The translations under genes were made by a program, and so were the position numbers. DNA of 64,000 bases from Planococcus citreus. Lineage in GTDB: Bacteria > Bacillota > Bacilli > Bacillales_A > Planococcaceae. Of the stretch, positions 15,646 through 24,181 are shown in pieces; the first letter of the stretch is position 1; every line of letters begins with the position of its first letter. A model generated the notes under the pieces. It did no database searches. It saw only the letters and a list, made by a program, of their open reading frames with translations, and was not told where the DNA came from. The stretch is taken from assembly GCF_003664125.1 (NCBI RefSeq), contig NZ_RCCP01000003.1, positions 310,001-374,000 of the forward strand, given 5' to 3'.

Positions 15646-16210
15646 GATCGTCATAAAATGATAATGCGGAAATGCTGTGGTCTTTCATCAAATAGCCATG
15701 GCAATACATGAGCCGTTCGCGCAAACTATCCGAGACACGGCGTGCATCGTATGCGCAAACGGAAACGACTTTACGCCGTGGGACGGAGCGGTCGATTTCT
15801 GTTTCATAGTCGATGATTTTCTGGTCGATATTTTCCTGGCTGCCCCATTCGATATGGCCCCAGGTCCGGCACTTCCGTCCATCCGCAGTGAAAGATCCAA
15901 CGACGCTCTCAAAATATTCCAAAATGGCCTCGGGATGGAAGTTCCCTTTGCGCCAATAGAAATCGAAGTTGTTGACATAATGGATTAAATCCAGCTCTTC
16001 GGCAGTCAATAGCTGCTGAAGCTTTTTTTCAATCTGGGGATAAATCCGGGGATTTTCGACGAACAGGACACGGTCGCCATTTCGGACGCCGTCTAAGACA
16101 TAAGATACGGCATTTTCTATATAAACATCTGTTTGTTCAGTCAGGTATAAAATATGCGCGTAATCGGTCTGGCGCAAAGTTTCGGTGAAATCGCTCATTT
16201 TTTGGTTCAT
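15629..16210 (-). CDS. Stand-alone MEDS sensory domain protein
   Basis: Protein of 193 residues that is essentially one MEDS domain, the sensor domain of the DcmR type: HILYLTEQTDVYIENAVSYVL, then NGDRVLFVENPRIYPQIEKKL and a C-terminal VVSVCAYDARRVS. In other bacteria MEDS is found fused to HTH or histidine kinase domains and is proposed to bind small or hydrocarbon-like ligands; here no output domain is present. GGAGGG precedes the ATG at 16210 and decides the start over an ORF extending to 16327. A partner protein is likely needed for signalling; the STAS protein downstream is a candidate. Confidence 0.75.
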   Translation of the reverse strand: MNQKMSDFTETLRQTDYAHILYLTEQTDVYIENAVSYVLDGVRNGDRVLFVENPRIYPQIEKKLQQLLTAEELDLIHYVNNFDFYWRKGNFHPEAILEYFESVVGSFTADGRKCRTWGHIEWGSQENIDQKIIDYETEIDRSVPRRKVVSVCAYDARRVSDSLRERLMYCHGYLMKDHSISALSFYDDQKARN

Positions 16211-16370
16211 TTTTTTCCCTCCATATAACGGATAATCCAAATAGTGATGAAATTCGTCTTCAGCCATAAAATAGCTGGAAGTGAAAAAAATGACAGCACT
16301 TGTGCACTTCCCATTAGTATATACCATATGGTGCCTTTACGTCGCTTCTAAGCTGTTAGTTGCTTTGCAT

Positions 16371-16397
16371 GTTTAAATGCGCTGGGATTAAGGGAAA
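16371..16397 (+). promoter_or_regulatory. Possible sigma-B-type promoter
   Basis: GTTTAA (16371-16376) and GGGAAA (16392-16397) with a 15-base spacer resemble the sigma-B consensus GTTTAA-N12-15-GGGTAT. It lies 28 bases before the dehydrogenase start codon. Confidence 0.4.
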
Positions 16398-16424
16398 CAC
16401 TGCACACAAGGGAGGCGTATATCC

Positions 16425-17225
16425 ATGGGTATTTTTGATAAACAAGCATTAGCAGAAAAGCATATTTTGGTCACCGGCGCGACTGGCGGCATCGGCTGGG
16501 AAACAGCCAAGGCAGTGGCGCAGATGGGTGCGAAACTGACGATCACTGGGCGCGATGCGGAAAAACTGAAGCAGTTGGAAAACGAATTGAAAACCATGAT
16601 GGATGACAGTCAACTGCATGCTCAAACGGCGGATTTGACGGACCCTCATAGCCGCGAGAATCTGATCAGAACCGCTGAAACACAACTCGGCTTTATCGGC
16701 GGCTTGGTCAATTCAGCCGGAGCAGCGGGCGGAAAGCAAGTGGAAGAACTGGACCAGGAATTTTTGGAACACTTGATGAACATCAATTACACATCGACAT
16801 TTATGCTGACACAATTGGTATACCGGCGCATGATGGAAGAAGGCAGAGGCGATATTGTCAATCTCGCTTCTCTTTCAGGTCTTCGCGGAACTGCCGGAAA
16901 CACGGCCTACGCAGCAAGCAAATTCGCGGTGGTTGGTTGGACCCAGTCAATGGCCTTGGAAGCGATTGAGCACGGCATCCGAGTCAACGCGGTATGCCCG
17001 GGATATGTCGATACGGAAATGGCAAGGTCCAGCATCCAAAGAAAAGCGGAGCGAAAAGGAATCTCTATTGAGCAGGCGATGGAGGAAGCGCAGTCGGGAA
17101 TTCCTTCAAACCGGCTGTCGACTCCTCAAGAAGTCGCCCAAACGATTGCGTTCCTATTAACGGATGCCGCCCCAAATATTGTCGGTGAATCGGTGAAGAT
17201 TTCCGGCGGCAGCGTCATGAGATAA
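16425..17225 (+). CDS. Short-chain dehydrogenase/reductase
   Basis: NAD(P)-dependent oxidoreductase of 266 residues, classical SDR. Motifs: VTGATGGIG cofactor loop near residues 16-24, NSAGA, LASLSG with catalytic Ser, YAASK with catalytic Tyr and Lys, and PGYVDTEM. The overall pattern is that of 3-oxoacyl-ACP reductase-like enzymes, but no fatty acid genes are adjacent. AAGGGAGG stands upstream, at a rather long distance from the ATG. A strong terminator overlaps the stop. Confidence 0.85.
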   Translation: MGIFDKQALAEKHILVTGATGGIGWETAKAVAQMGAKLTITGRDAEKLKQLENELKTMMDDSQLHAQTADLTDPHSRENLIRTAETQLGFIGGLVNSAGAAGGKQVEELDQEFLEHLMNINYTSTFMLTQLVYRRMMEEGRGDIVNLASLSGLRGTAGNTAYAASKFAVVGWTQSMALEAIEHGIRVNAVCPGYVDTEMARSSIQRKAERKGISIEQAMEEAQSGIPSNRLSTPQEVAQTIAFLLTDAAPNIVGESVKISGGSVMR

Positions 17226-17264
17226 AAAAGCGTTGGACTCAAGCTTGGAGTCCAACGCTTTTTT
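17224..17264. terminator. Bidirectional intrinsic terminator
   Basis: AAAAAAGCGTTGGACTC with GAGTCCAACGCTTTTTT, seven-base loop, between the convergent dehydrogenase and LtaS-like genes. Confidence 0.92.
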
Positions 17265-19078
17265 CATTGTTCGATATAGTCCAGCCCATTGTCTTCGATC
17301 ACGGTATCCGAAATGCGCAATTGATCGAGCGCCTCACCGATATACGGCTCACAATCCGCATCGTCAATTTTTTCACCGCTGTCGATTGAGTAGCATTCAC
17401 CTGATCCAGGGGTAGACGTCAGGTCAGGCTCGAAATACACATCGCCTTTTCGGAACGAGCCGTCGCGGAAAACGACGAGTCTTTCAGTGTCCGACAGCAA
17501 TGAAGTGCCGAGCATAAATCCTTGGTCGATGCCTGCAAGTTCCAGGATGGTCGGTGCCAAATCGATTTGGCCGCCGACGGTCTCGATCGTTTCACCTTCC
17601 GGAAGATTGGGCGGCTTGATCCACAATGGGACTTCCCGGAACAATTCGAATTGTTCTGTTGTTCCATTGGCGTCAAGTTTAGTCGCCATTTCGCGCCCTT
17701 CTTCGGTCAATCCACTATCGTGGTCGCCGTAGAAAATGACCAGCGAATCGTCCCACATATCTTGCTGTTTCAATTCATCGACGAGCACTTCGACCGCACC
17801 GTCGACATAATGGACAGTATGGTAATAATTCTGTACCAACTCATCTTCATAACCCGGCAGCGACAACTCTTTTTTATCTTCAGGGATCGTGAAAGGGATG
17901 TGGCTGCTCAAGGCGATCATGAACGCGTAATACGGTTCTTCTAATTTTTGGATGTGCTCGACTGAAGTCCGGAAAAAATCTTCATCGTTGATCGCCATGC
18001 CGATTTTTTCCGTATCAGGGTAATCCTTTTCGCTGAAGAAGCGGGAAAAGCCGATATGTTCATACACGGTATTGCGGTTCCAAAAGCTCGCTTCATAAGC
18101 ATGCATAGCCGCTGTATCATAGCCGCCTTTTCGCAAAGCTTCCGGAAGCGGGGCGAACGTGCTGTCAGGGAAGCGTGTATAGACAGAGCCTGTGCGCAGC
18201 GGGTGAAGCGACGTGTTGATGACGAATTCTGCATCCGATGTGCGCCCTTCGTGGGTCTGATGATGGAAAGAAGGGAAATACAGCATTTCCTCCTCGAGCT
18301 GGTTCAAGTAAGGCGTCACTTCTTCACCGCCGATTTCCTGGCCAATGACAGAACGCTGCAGCGATTCCAGCTGGACGAGGATAATATTTGGCTGTTCGCC
18401 TTTGTTTTCTGTACTGACTTCTGCGGCAGCTTCCTGGAGCAGAGCTTTGTCCCGTTCAGATGGCTCGGGCTCGCGGAAAATGGAAACGACACCTTTTCCG
18501 AAATCATAGCCATGGTAGCCCCAAAACCCAAGCTCGTAGTATTCGCGCATATTGCTGGTAGCGTCTCCCGTCAGCCAGCGTTCGCCTTTTGCGATGCTTG
18601 TAAGGAGCGGGGCGGCAAATATCAAGAGGCCGACTGCAGCAATCACAGCTGCCAGTTTACCGTTCGTCGCCTGCCTTGGCGCTAGGCTGCGCTTTTTCAA
18701 GGCGAAAATGAAGGCGAGAAACAGCAGGAAGTCAGCAAAAAAGAAAAAGTCCGTCCAGCGGATCAAGCTCAAAAAGCCGCCGCCTACATCATTCATTTGC
18801 GTCATCGAGGGAATCAATTGAACGGATAACAGATCCCCGAAATAGCGGTAATACCAGACGTCCGAAATCAGCAGGATGCTGTGGAGCGCCAAAAGCGACA
18901 GTAAAATCCAGCGCCGCTTGCGGGCATCAATCAATAAAGTCCAGCTCGAAAGAATCAATGCGCTCGAGAAGCTGATCATGAAAAAGCCGAAGCTGAACGG
19001 CGTATCGGTGTATAAGCTGAAGAGAAATAATTTAAATGCGGAAAAGGCCAAATAGACCCAGTAATCGATTGTTTTCAT
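17264..19078 (-). CDS. LtaS-like glycerol phosphate transferase (sulfatase fold)
   Basis: Membrane enzyme of the lipoteichoic acid synthase family, which transfers glycerol phosphate from phosphatidylglycerol. The 604-residue protein has five membrane segments in the first 160 residues and an extracellular sulfatase-type domain. Visible metal and catalytic residues: QLESLQ (Glu238), the nucleophile Thr280 in HEGRTSD, SSHIPF (His393) and YGDHDSG (Asp452, His453). These correspond to Glu255, Thr300 and the metal pair in S. aureus LtaS. It may be the main synthase, the primase or a stress paralogue; the window does not say. AAAAGGAG precedes the ATG at 19078. Monocistronic. Confidence 0.87.
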   Translation of the reverse strand: MKTIDYWVYLAFSAFKLFLFSLYTDTPFSFGFFMISFSSALILSSWTLLIDARKRRWILLSLLALHSILLISDVWYYRYFGDLLSVQLIPSMTQMNDVGGGFLSLIRWTDFFFFADFLLFLAFIFALKKRSLAPRQATNGKLAAVIAAVGLLIFAAPLLTSIAKGERWLTGDATSNMREYYELGFWGYHGYDFGKGVVSIFREPEPSERDKALLQEAAAEVSTENKGEQPNIILVQLESLQRSVIGQEIGGEEVTPYLNQLEEEMLYFPSFHHQTHEGRTSDAEFVINTSLHPLRTGSVYTRFPDSTFAPLPEALRKGGYDTAAMHAYEASFWNRNTVYEHIGFSRFFSEKDYPDTEKIGMAINDEDFFRTSVEHIQKLEEPYYAFMIALSSHIPFTIPEDKKELSLPGYEDELVQNYYHTVHYVDGAVEVLVDELKQQDMWDDSLVIFYGDHDSGLTEEGREMATKLDANGTTEQFELFREVPLWIKPPNLPEGETIETVGGQIDLAPTILELAGIDQGFMLGTSLLSDTERLVVFRDGSFRKGDVYFEPDLTSTPGSGECYSIDSGEKIDDADCEPYIGEALDQLRISDTVIEDNGLDYIEQ

Positions 19079-19161
19079 CGTCGTGCTCCTTTTCTGGCGG
19101 TGAGGGCCTTTCCTATTCACTACCTGTAAACAGGCGTTCGGAAACATCCGCGGGCAAAAAG

Positions 19162-19214
19162 AAAAAAGGGGCTGCCCCAAGAGCCTTGTTTCATGAGCTC
19201 TTGGAACAGCCTCT
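19162..19214 (-). terminator. Intrinsic terminator of the glutamate dehydrogenase gene
   Basis: Minus-strand stem AGGCTGTTCCAAGAGC with GCTCTTGGGGCAGCCC, then TTTTTT. Confidence 0.85.
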
Positions 19215-19218
19215 TCTC

Positions 19219-20544
19219 CTAAATCCAGCCGCGTGCTTCCATCGCTTGGGCAATGCGTTCAACAGCGACCAAATACGCTGCTTCGCGCATCGTGCAGCCT
19301 TTTTGTTCTTTCATTTCGTAAACATCGTCAAAAGCCTCTGTCATTTCGGTGTGGAGCCGCTCGTTCACTTCCTGCTCGGTCCAGCGAAGATGGGTCGTAT
19401 TTTGCACCCATTCGAAATAGGAAACCGTAACGCCTCCCGCATTGCAAAGAATATCCGGGATTACGGTGATGCCGTTCTTTTCCATCGCGGCGTTGCCGTC
19501 CGGTGTCGTGGGCCCATTCGCCGCTTCCGCCACAATCTTGGCGCGGATGGTCGGGCCGGTAGCTGAAGTGATCTGGTTTTCAAGCGCGGCAGGCACCAAT
19601 ATGTCCACATCGGCTGCGAATAATTCCTCATTGCTGAGCGATTCGTAGCCATTGTATCCGGCAACCGTGCCCGTCGTTTGGGCGTAGCCGATCAACTCTT
19701 CTATCGGCAGGCCATCCTTATGATAGATGCCGCCGCCAGCGTCGACAATGCCGAGCACTTTCACGCCGCGTTCATGTAATAATTTGGCGGTGATCGATCC
19801 GACGTTCCCGAAGCCTTGAACGACTGCAGTCATTCCTTCGAGTTCAAGCCCCATTTTCTTGGCGGCATCTTCGATGGTGAAGACGACGCCGCGTCCGGTC
19901 GCTTCGACGCGTCCTTCCGATCCTCCAAGAATCAAAGGCTTGCCGGTGATCGTGCCGGGCACGTTTTTGCCTTTCAGCCGGGAAAATTCATCAATCATCC
20001 ATCCCATGATCTGAGGCGTCGTGTTGACATCCGGTGCCGGGATATCTTTTTCAGGCCCCATGATCGGTTCGAGTTCGCGGATAAAGCCGCGGGACAATTC
20101 CTCGAGTTCCCGTTCGGACAGCTCTTTTGGATTGACGACGATTCCGCCTTTACCGCCGCCGTATGGGATTCCGAGAATGGCCGCTTTCATCGACATCCAT
20201 ATCGACAAGGCTGCGACTTCGTCTTCTGTCACGCCAGGGTGGAACCGGACGCCGCCTTTTGTCGGGCCGAGCACGTCCAAATGCTGGGAGCGATAGCCTT
20301 CGAATTCGCGATATGTCCCGTCATCCATGCGTACGGGAATCGATACTTTCAAGATGCGCTTCGGCTTTTTGAGAATTTCGTATACACCTTGTGGCAGCTC
20401 GAGTTCTTGGGTCGCTACTTCGAGCATGCGCTGGACAATTTCAAGCGGGTTCGAAAGCTCGACGCCGTTTTTCACTTCCTTTACCGGCATTTCCTGCTTC
20501 AAATCCTCTGCTACTTCTTCTTGGCGATGTTCCTGCTGTGTCAT
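19219..20544 (-). CDS. gudB: NAD-type glutamate dehydrogenase
   Basis: Catalyses reversible oxidative deamination of glutamate to 2-oxoglutarate and ammonia; in Bacillales this type works in glutamate catabolism. The 441-residue protein shows the substrate loop GPTKGGVR (residues 93-100), catalytic Lys132 in GGGKGG, Asp172 in APDVNT, and the nucleotide-binding VVQGFGNVGS. Length and sequence fit the RocG/GudB group; the N-terminal 20 residues are Glu/Gln-rich. AAGGAGGAG precedes the ATG. RocG and GudB cannot be separated from sequence alone. It is a single-gene unit with its own terminator. Confidence 0.9.
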   Translation of the reverse strand: MTQQEHRQEEVAEDLKQEMPVKEVKNGVELSNPLEIVQRMLEVATQELELPQGVYEILKKPKRILKVSIPVRMDDGTYREFEGYRSQHLDVLGPTKGGVRFHPGVTEDEVAALSIWMSMKAAILGIPYGGGKGGIVVNPKELSERELEELSRGFIRELEPIMGPEKDIPAPDVNTTPQIMGWMIDEFSRLKGKNVPGTITGKPLILGGSEGRVEATGRGVVFTIEDAAKKMGLELEGMTAVVQGFGNVGSITAKLLHERGVKVLGIVDAGGGIYHKDGLPIEELIGYAQTTGTVAGYNGYESLSNEELFAADVDILVPAALENQITSATGPTIRAKIVAEAANGPTTPDGNAAMEKNGITVIPDILCNAGGVTVSYFEWVQNTTHLRWTEQEVNERLHTEMTEAFDDVYEMKEQKGCTMREAAYLVAVERIAQAMEARGWI

Positions 20545-20634
20545 TATGTTCTCCTCCTTGGGTGTTTTCCTTCTATACTCTATGTCTTCCTATTAAGAAT
20601 GAGCCTTAAACATTTAGAAGGGGAGGAGAACAAC

Positions 20635-21492
20635 TTAATGGATATCCGTGCCGTATAAAAACCAGGGGGATGGCAAATCGAAAGGATGACCTTCCGGCAA
20701 TGTTCCTGTTTGCTTGCGGGTCAGATCCATCCAGACAAAAGCGCCTTCCTCAGAACCACGGCGGATGTTCTCGAGTGGTGCGTGCAAGGTTTCCCATAAC
20801 CCTGGCTGCTCAAATAAATCGTCCCAAGGGTAAAGTGTATGCAAGTAATCGAATTTCTTCACATCGTGTTTGGTGATGACGATCCGGTCACGGGCCGGAT
20901 TTTCATAGAAGTCCCATTGTGCAAGCGCTTGGCCAGAAAAAAGATCCGGGCTTGCAGGAAACGGGTAATAGCATTCGAATGGAAAAACCCGTCCCGAACG
21001 GATGTAGACCGCCTCGAGCCAGCGCATTTTTTCCTCGGTGCTTTCGATTTTGCGCCAAACTGCCGCGCCGCTTTCGAAAGTCTCTACATTCGTGGCGATG
21101 GCGGAAAACAATTCAGCTTGGCGGGTCAGCCCGATTTTTTCGAGAACGCGCTGTGCCGGAAGATTGAACTCCTGTGTATTGGCGCCGACAAAACGGATGC
21201 CCGGATGAACGAGTGCCGCATCCCGGACATGGGCCATCAGCTTTGAGGATAGGCTTTGGCCACGGAAGCGCACATCGCTCCGCATGCGCCCAAGCATGGC
21301 ATAGCTGCCTGCGAAAATGGTATAGCCGCCGATACTCGCCAGGCGGCCGTCATGGAACAAACCGAATAAACGGTTCGGCCCTGTGGAAATCCGGTCGAAT
21401 ACCCGGATGACATAATCATCATCGATGCCGGTATCCATGTCCTGCAAAGCCTGTAAGTCGTCACCGGTCAATTGGCGGATCGTTTCGTTCAT
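20635..21492 (-). CDS. GNAT family N-acetyltransferase
   Basis: Protein of 285 residues. The N-terminal half is a GNAT fold: GLFHDGRLASIGGYTIF, then the acetyl-CoA loop RSDVRFRGQSLSSKLM, and FVGANTQEFNLPAQRVLEKIGL near residue 120. The C-terminal 150 residues are less conserved and may form a second, degenerate GNAT domain or a substrate-binding cap. Substrate unknown. GGAGTGACGATAC lies before the ATG at 21492. The gene has no operon partner. Confidence 0.75.
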   Translation of the reverse strand: MNETIRQLTGDDLQALQDMDTGIDDDYVIRVFDRISTGPNRLFGLFHDGRLASIGGYTIFAGSYAMLGRMRSDVRFRGQSLSSKLMAHVRDAALVHPGIRFVGANTQEFNLPAQRVLEKIGLTRQAELFSAIATNVETFESGAAVWRKIESTEEKMRWLEAVYIRSGRVFPFECYYPFPASPDLFSGQALAQWDFYENPARDRIVITKHDVKKFDYLHTLYPWDDLFEQPGLWETLHAPLENIRRGSEEGAFVWMDLTRKQTGTLPEGHPFDLPSPWFLYGTDIH

Positions 21493-21745
21493 GTATCGTC
21501 ACTCCTTGAAGGTCAATAGTTGCATAATAATTTTAGTGTATTCCGGCCATGACTACAAAGCGGAAACAGCCATGAAACGAAAAAATTTTTAAGGGGCCGG
21601 CATCCCGATTCTGCAAAGCACCCGTTCTGATTTGGATGGGCGGCAGGGGAAACACAGGATGGCGGCGAACTAAACGGAATAGCGAATTGTTTTCCGGAAT
21701 GCTGGGCAGCTGAAAAAAGTCCGGGAACGACAAGGAGGGAAGGCG

Positions 21746-22168
21746 TTGGAAAACTGGAAAGCGGTGGAATTGGTCAAGGATCTATTGTTCGGCTTGGGGC
21801 TTTATGCATTGATCACTGTTGTCGGGCTGTTGGTGACGATGGTGACTTCTGGCAGTTCGGACACGCTGTTATTGAACGATGACGTAAGAGGTGATATGGC
21901 AACAAGTACGTTAATGTGGATGGTGGTACCCGCTTTTTTGTTGTCATTGGGATTGGCCGCGCTAAGACGCATCCGGATGAAAAATGCGGCTCTTCGCATC
22001 AGCATCGTCTGGGCAGTGCTTTTATTGTTTTTGTATTTGGTGGCGGCTTTATGGAGCGGCATTTTCACGGTACTCATCGCTTCGGTATCGTTTTATCTAT
22101 TCTTGGCGGCCATCTTTTTGGGGCCGATCGTCTATTCATTTATGAAAAAATTACCCGCCTGGAAGTAA
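21746..22168 (+). CDS. Four-helix membrane protein of unknown function
   Basis: Protein of 140 residues with four membrane helices (about residues 15-33, 56-73, 84-103 and 108-128) separated by short loops; helix 2 is followed by RRIRMK, placing that loop in the cytoplasm. The start is TTG at 21746, set by AAGGAGGG six bases upstream. I recognise no family motif. The next gene (VOC protein) is 71 bases downstream and may be co-transcribed. Confidence 0.7.
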   Translation: MENWKAVELVKDLLFGLGLYALITVVGLLVTMVTSGSSDTLLLNDDVRGDMATSTLMWMVVPAFLLSLGLAALRRIRMKNAALRISIVWAVLLLFLYLVAALWSGIFTVLIASVSFYLFLAAIFLGPIVYSFMKKLPAWK

Positions 22169-22239
22169 ATGCACGAGTTTAGTGCTGGAAATGGAAGGGA
22201 AAAGAGGACGATACGGACAGTTCAAGAGGGGGCGAAGAA

Positions 22240-22680
22240 GTGGCGATCCATCCACAAATCATTTTTAACGGAAACTGCAAAGAAGTGTTGTCATATTATG
22301 AAGGCGTCTTTGGCGTATCCGATGTTTCCGTCATCCATTACGGCGACAACCCGGGATCGAAACTCGACGAGGATTTAAAGGAATTGATCTTGGAGGCGGC
22401 GATTCCGCTCTATGGCAATTACTTGCTGCTATCGGACGCGATGCCAGGCAAGCCGGCGACATTCGGCAGCAATTTCCACGTGTCCATCCGTTCGGAAGAG
22501 CTGGGCGAAATGAAAGCCGATTTCAAGAAGCTGGCAGAAAGCGGCAAAGTGATCTTTGAATTCGAGGAGAGCTATTGGAGTGAAGCATACGGCGTCGTAG
22601 AAGATAAATTCGGCGTGCAATGGCAATTCGATTACCGCAAATCTGAAGCGGGAAACACACAACAAAATCCCAGTGAATAA
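22240..22680 (+). CDS. PhnB-like VOC (glyoxalase fold) protein
   Basis: Protein of 146 residues of the PhnB/YjdN-like branch of the vicinal oxygen chelate superfamily: PQIIFNGNCKEVLSYYEGVFG at the N-terminus, LLLSDAMPG in the middle, NFHVSI and DKFGVQWQFDY at the end. These proteins are often annotated as 3-demethylubiquinone methyltransferase-like but most have no assigned activity. Start is GTG at 22240 after AGAGGGGG. A hairpin follows directly after the stop codon. Confidence 0.8.
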   Translation: MAIHPQIIFNGNCKEVLSYYEGVFGVSDVSVIHYGDNPGSKLDEDLKELILEAAIPLYGNYLLLSDAMPGKPATFGSNFHVSIRSEELGEMKADFKKLAESGKVIFEFEESYWSEAYGVVEDKFGVQWQFDYRKSEAGNTQQNPSE

Positions 22681-22713
22681 AAGAAACCCCATCGCTCAGG
22701 CGATGGGGTTTCG
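22680..22713. terminator. Terminator between convergent genes
   Basis: GAAACCCCATCGC/GCGATGGGGTTTC stem with a short loop, overlapping the VOC stop codon; the T-tract is short. Confidence 0.75.
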
Positions 22714-22727
22714 TTAGCTGAAGAAGT

Positions 22728-22898
22728 TTACGGCTGGAAATGGGATGACAGCATTTCGGATAAGGTGACTGCTGTTTGGAATTCAATTCCCGCTGAAACA
22801 AATCCTCCGACAAAACGGTTATAGAGCGTAATGGCAAAATAGAATCCGATGAACAACAGCGCCGACACGATCAATAAAATCACGAATGTTCTGGTCAT
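22728..22898 (-). CDS. Small single-pass membrane protein (56 residues)
   Basis: One N-terminal membrane segment (TFVILLIVSALLFIGFYFAI, residues 4-23) followed by a 30-residue outward or cytoplasmic tail (YNRFVGGFVSAG, ending SSHFQP). GGAGG stands eight bases before the ATG at 22898; the frame extends to 22943 but without a ribosome site. No family recognised. Confidence 0.65.
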   Translation of the reverse strand: MTRTFVILLIVSALLFIGFYFAITLYNRFVGGFVSAGIEFQTAVTLSEMLSSHFQP

Positions 22899-22965
22899 CT
22901 GGAGTTCCTCCATTTCTAATATATACAAAGCTTTCGCGGCCAAGGCCCGGCAATTACAGCGGCAG

Positions 22966-23052
22966 CTAGAAAAATAGCAAGTTCAGCAAAATGGTCAATA
23001 CAATCGAGAGGATAATTGAAATCAATAAACTCCCCATACAGGAAATGCGCAT
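22966..23052 (-). CDS. Tiny membrane protein (28 residues)
   Basis: Product starts MRISCMGSLLISI and is hydrophobic throughout, ending NLLFF. AAAGGCGGT lies upstream of the ATG at 23052. It precedes the 56-residue membrane protein on the same strand by 67 bases, and the two may form a unit. Too short for homology; judged by ribosome site and composition. Confidence 0.45.
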   Translation of the reverse strand: MRISCMGSLLISIILSIVLTILLNLLFF

Positions 23053-23339
23053 AAAAAAGACCGCCTTTCTTTCTGATCGCCATCAAGAAAAGGATGGTGG
23101 ATCAATGACAAGATAATTGGATGAGATGGTGATGCTTGCAGGTAGTTTACCCGAAAAAAGCGGTGGACTAACCTTTCAAAGCGGGTGATGGAGAGACGCT
23201 TTATTGGCCAAGAGAAACGAAAAAAATGGCATTACTTTGTCGAATTTTGTCATAATTTCTTGGATTCTTTTAAAAAACGGATGCTATTTTGAATGTTTTT
23301 TGTTACAATCGTGTTACGAATAGATGTCCGGAGGGTAAC

Positions 23340-23990
23340 ATGGCTAATTACAATCAGTTTTCAGACAGTAATCCGCATAATGAATCCAATCGAATTGAAG
23401 CGGAAAAAAGCGCCGAAACCGGGGCTGAACCGCCAAATTTTCGATCCAATAAAAAAGATCCGCACCGCCGCAGACTTTGGCTGAAAGCCGGTGGCGGCAT
23501 TTTACTGCTGTTCATCCTATGGAACGTGTATTCCTTCGCGAGTTATGTCGCTCCGTGGAATGAGGAGCGTTCGACGGCGAATGCGGAACAAGATGAAATC
23601 CAGCAGTATATTTTCCAAAGCGAGAAAAGCGAGGAAGTGCTCAAAGAAGTGAGCAATTCACTGATTCGCCTGTATGACCATAATTCACTCACCGAACTCC
23701 ATATCAATGAGATGGAGGAAAAGTTGGAGCAATTGTCCAAAGAACTCGACACGGACGATCCACGTCTTGCACAATTGGAATCCTATCATTTTGCCCAAAT
23801 CGAGTTGACGCGTGAAATGACAAAGACTTTGCAGAAAAACCAGGTCGAGGAAATCCATGAGAAACTGGATGAAATCCTGGACCGCCAAAAAGAGCAAGCG
23901 GACGACAAAGCCGAAATCTTGATTTCCTTGATGGAACAAGAAGACATTACGTATGAACAGAAGGCAGACGGTTCGATTGCCTACGAATAG
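23340..23990 (+). CDS. Membrane-anchored coiled-coil protein of unknown function
   Basis: Protein of 216 residues. A polar, Asn/Glu-rich cytoplasmic stretch (1-45) with a basic run DPHRRRLWLK is followed by a single membrane helix (about 50-68, AGGGILLLFILWNVYSFA) and a long acidic extracellular region with heptad-like spacing (about 85-195), consistent with a coiled coil. I recognise no family. GGAGGG precedes the ATG at 23340. Single-gene unit with its own terminator. About 285 bases upstream hold no gene. Confidence 0.7.
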   Translation: MANYNQFSDSNPHNESNRIEAEKSAETGAEPPNFRSNKKDPHRRRLWLKAGGGILLLFILWNVYSFASYVAPWNEERSTANAEQDEIQQYIFQSEKSEEVLKEVSNSLIRLYDHNSLTELHINEMEEKLEQLSKELDTDDPRLAQLESYHFAQIELTREMTKTLQKNQVEEIHEKLDEILDRQKEQADDKAEILISLMEQEDITYEQKADGSIAYE

Positions 23991-24000
23991 TCCACAATTG

Positions 24001-24046
24001 AAAAAGCTCCTTCGAGACTCTGTATGGGTTTCGAAGGAGCTTTTTT
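24001..24046 (+). terminator. Intrinsic terminator
   Basis: AAAAAGCTCCTTCGA/TCGAAGGAGCTTTTTT stem after the coiled-coil protein gene. Confidence 0.88.
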
Positions 24047-24181
24047 GTGCAAGTTGTGTGTAGCCTTTGCTAGCTTGTGGTGGGAAAAGATTAAATAACA
24101 GATTGAGAAAAAAGCCCTGTAATTCCAAATGCTGAAAAAGGGTATGGAAAGAAAACCATTTATATTTCAAGGAGTGATTTC

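Noticed and set aside
18056..18685. Long frame (209 codons) opposite the LtaS-like gene
   Set aside because: Shadow of a well-supported coding region; no initiation signals and no protein family features.
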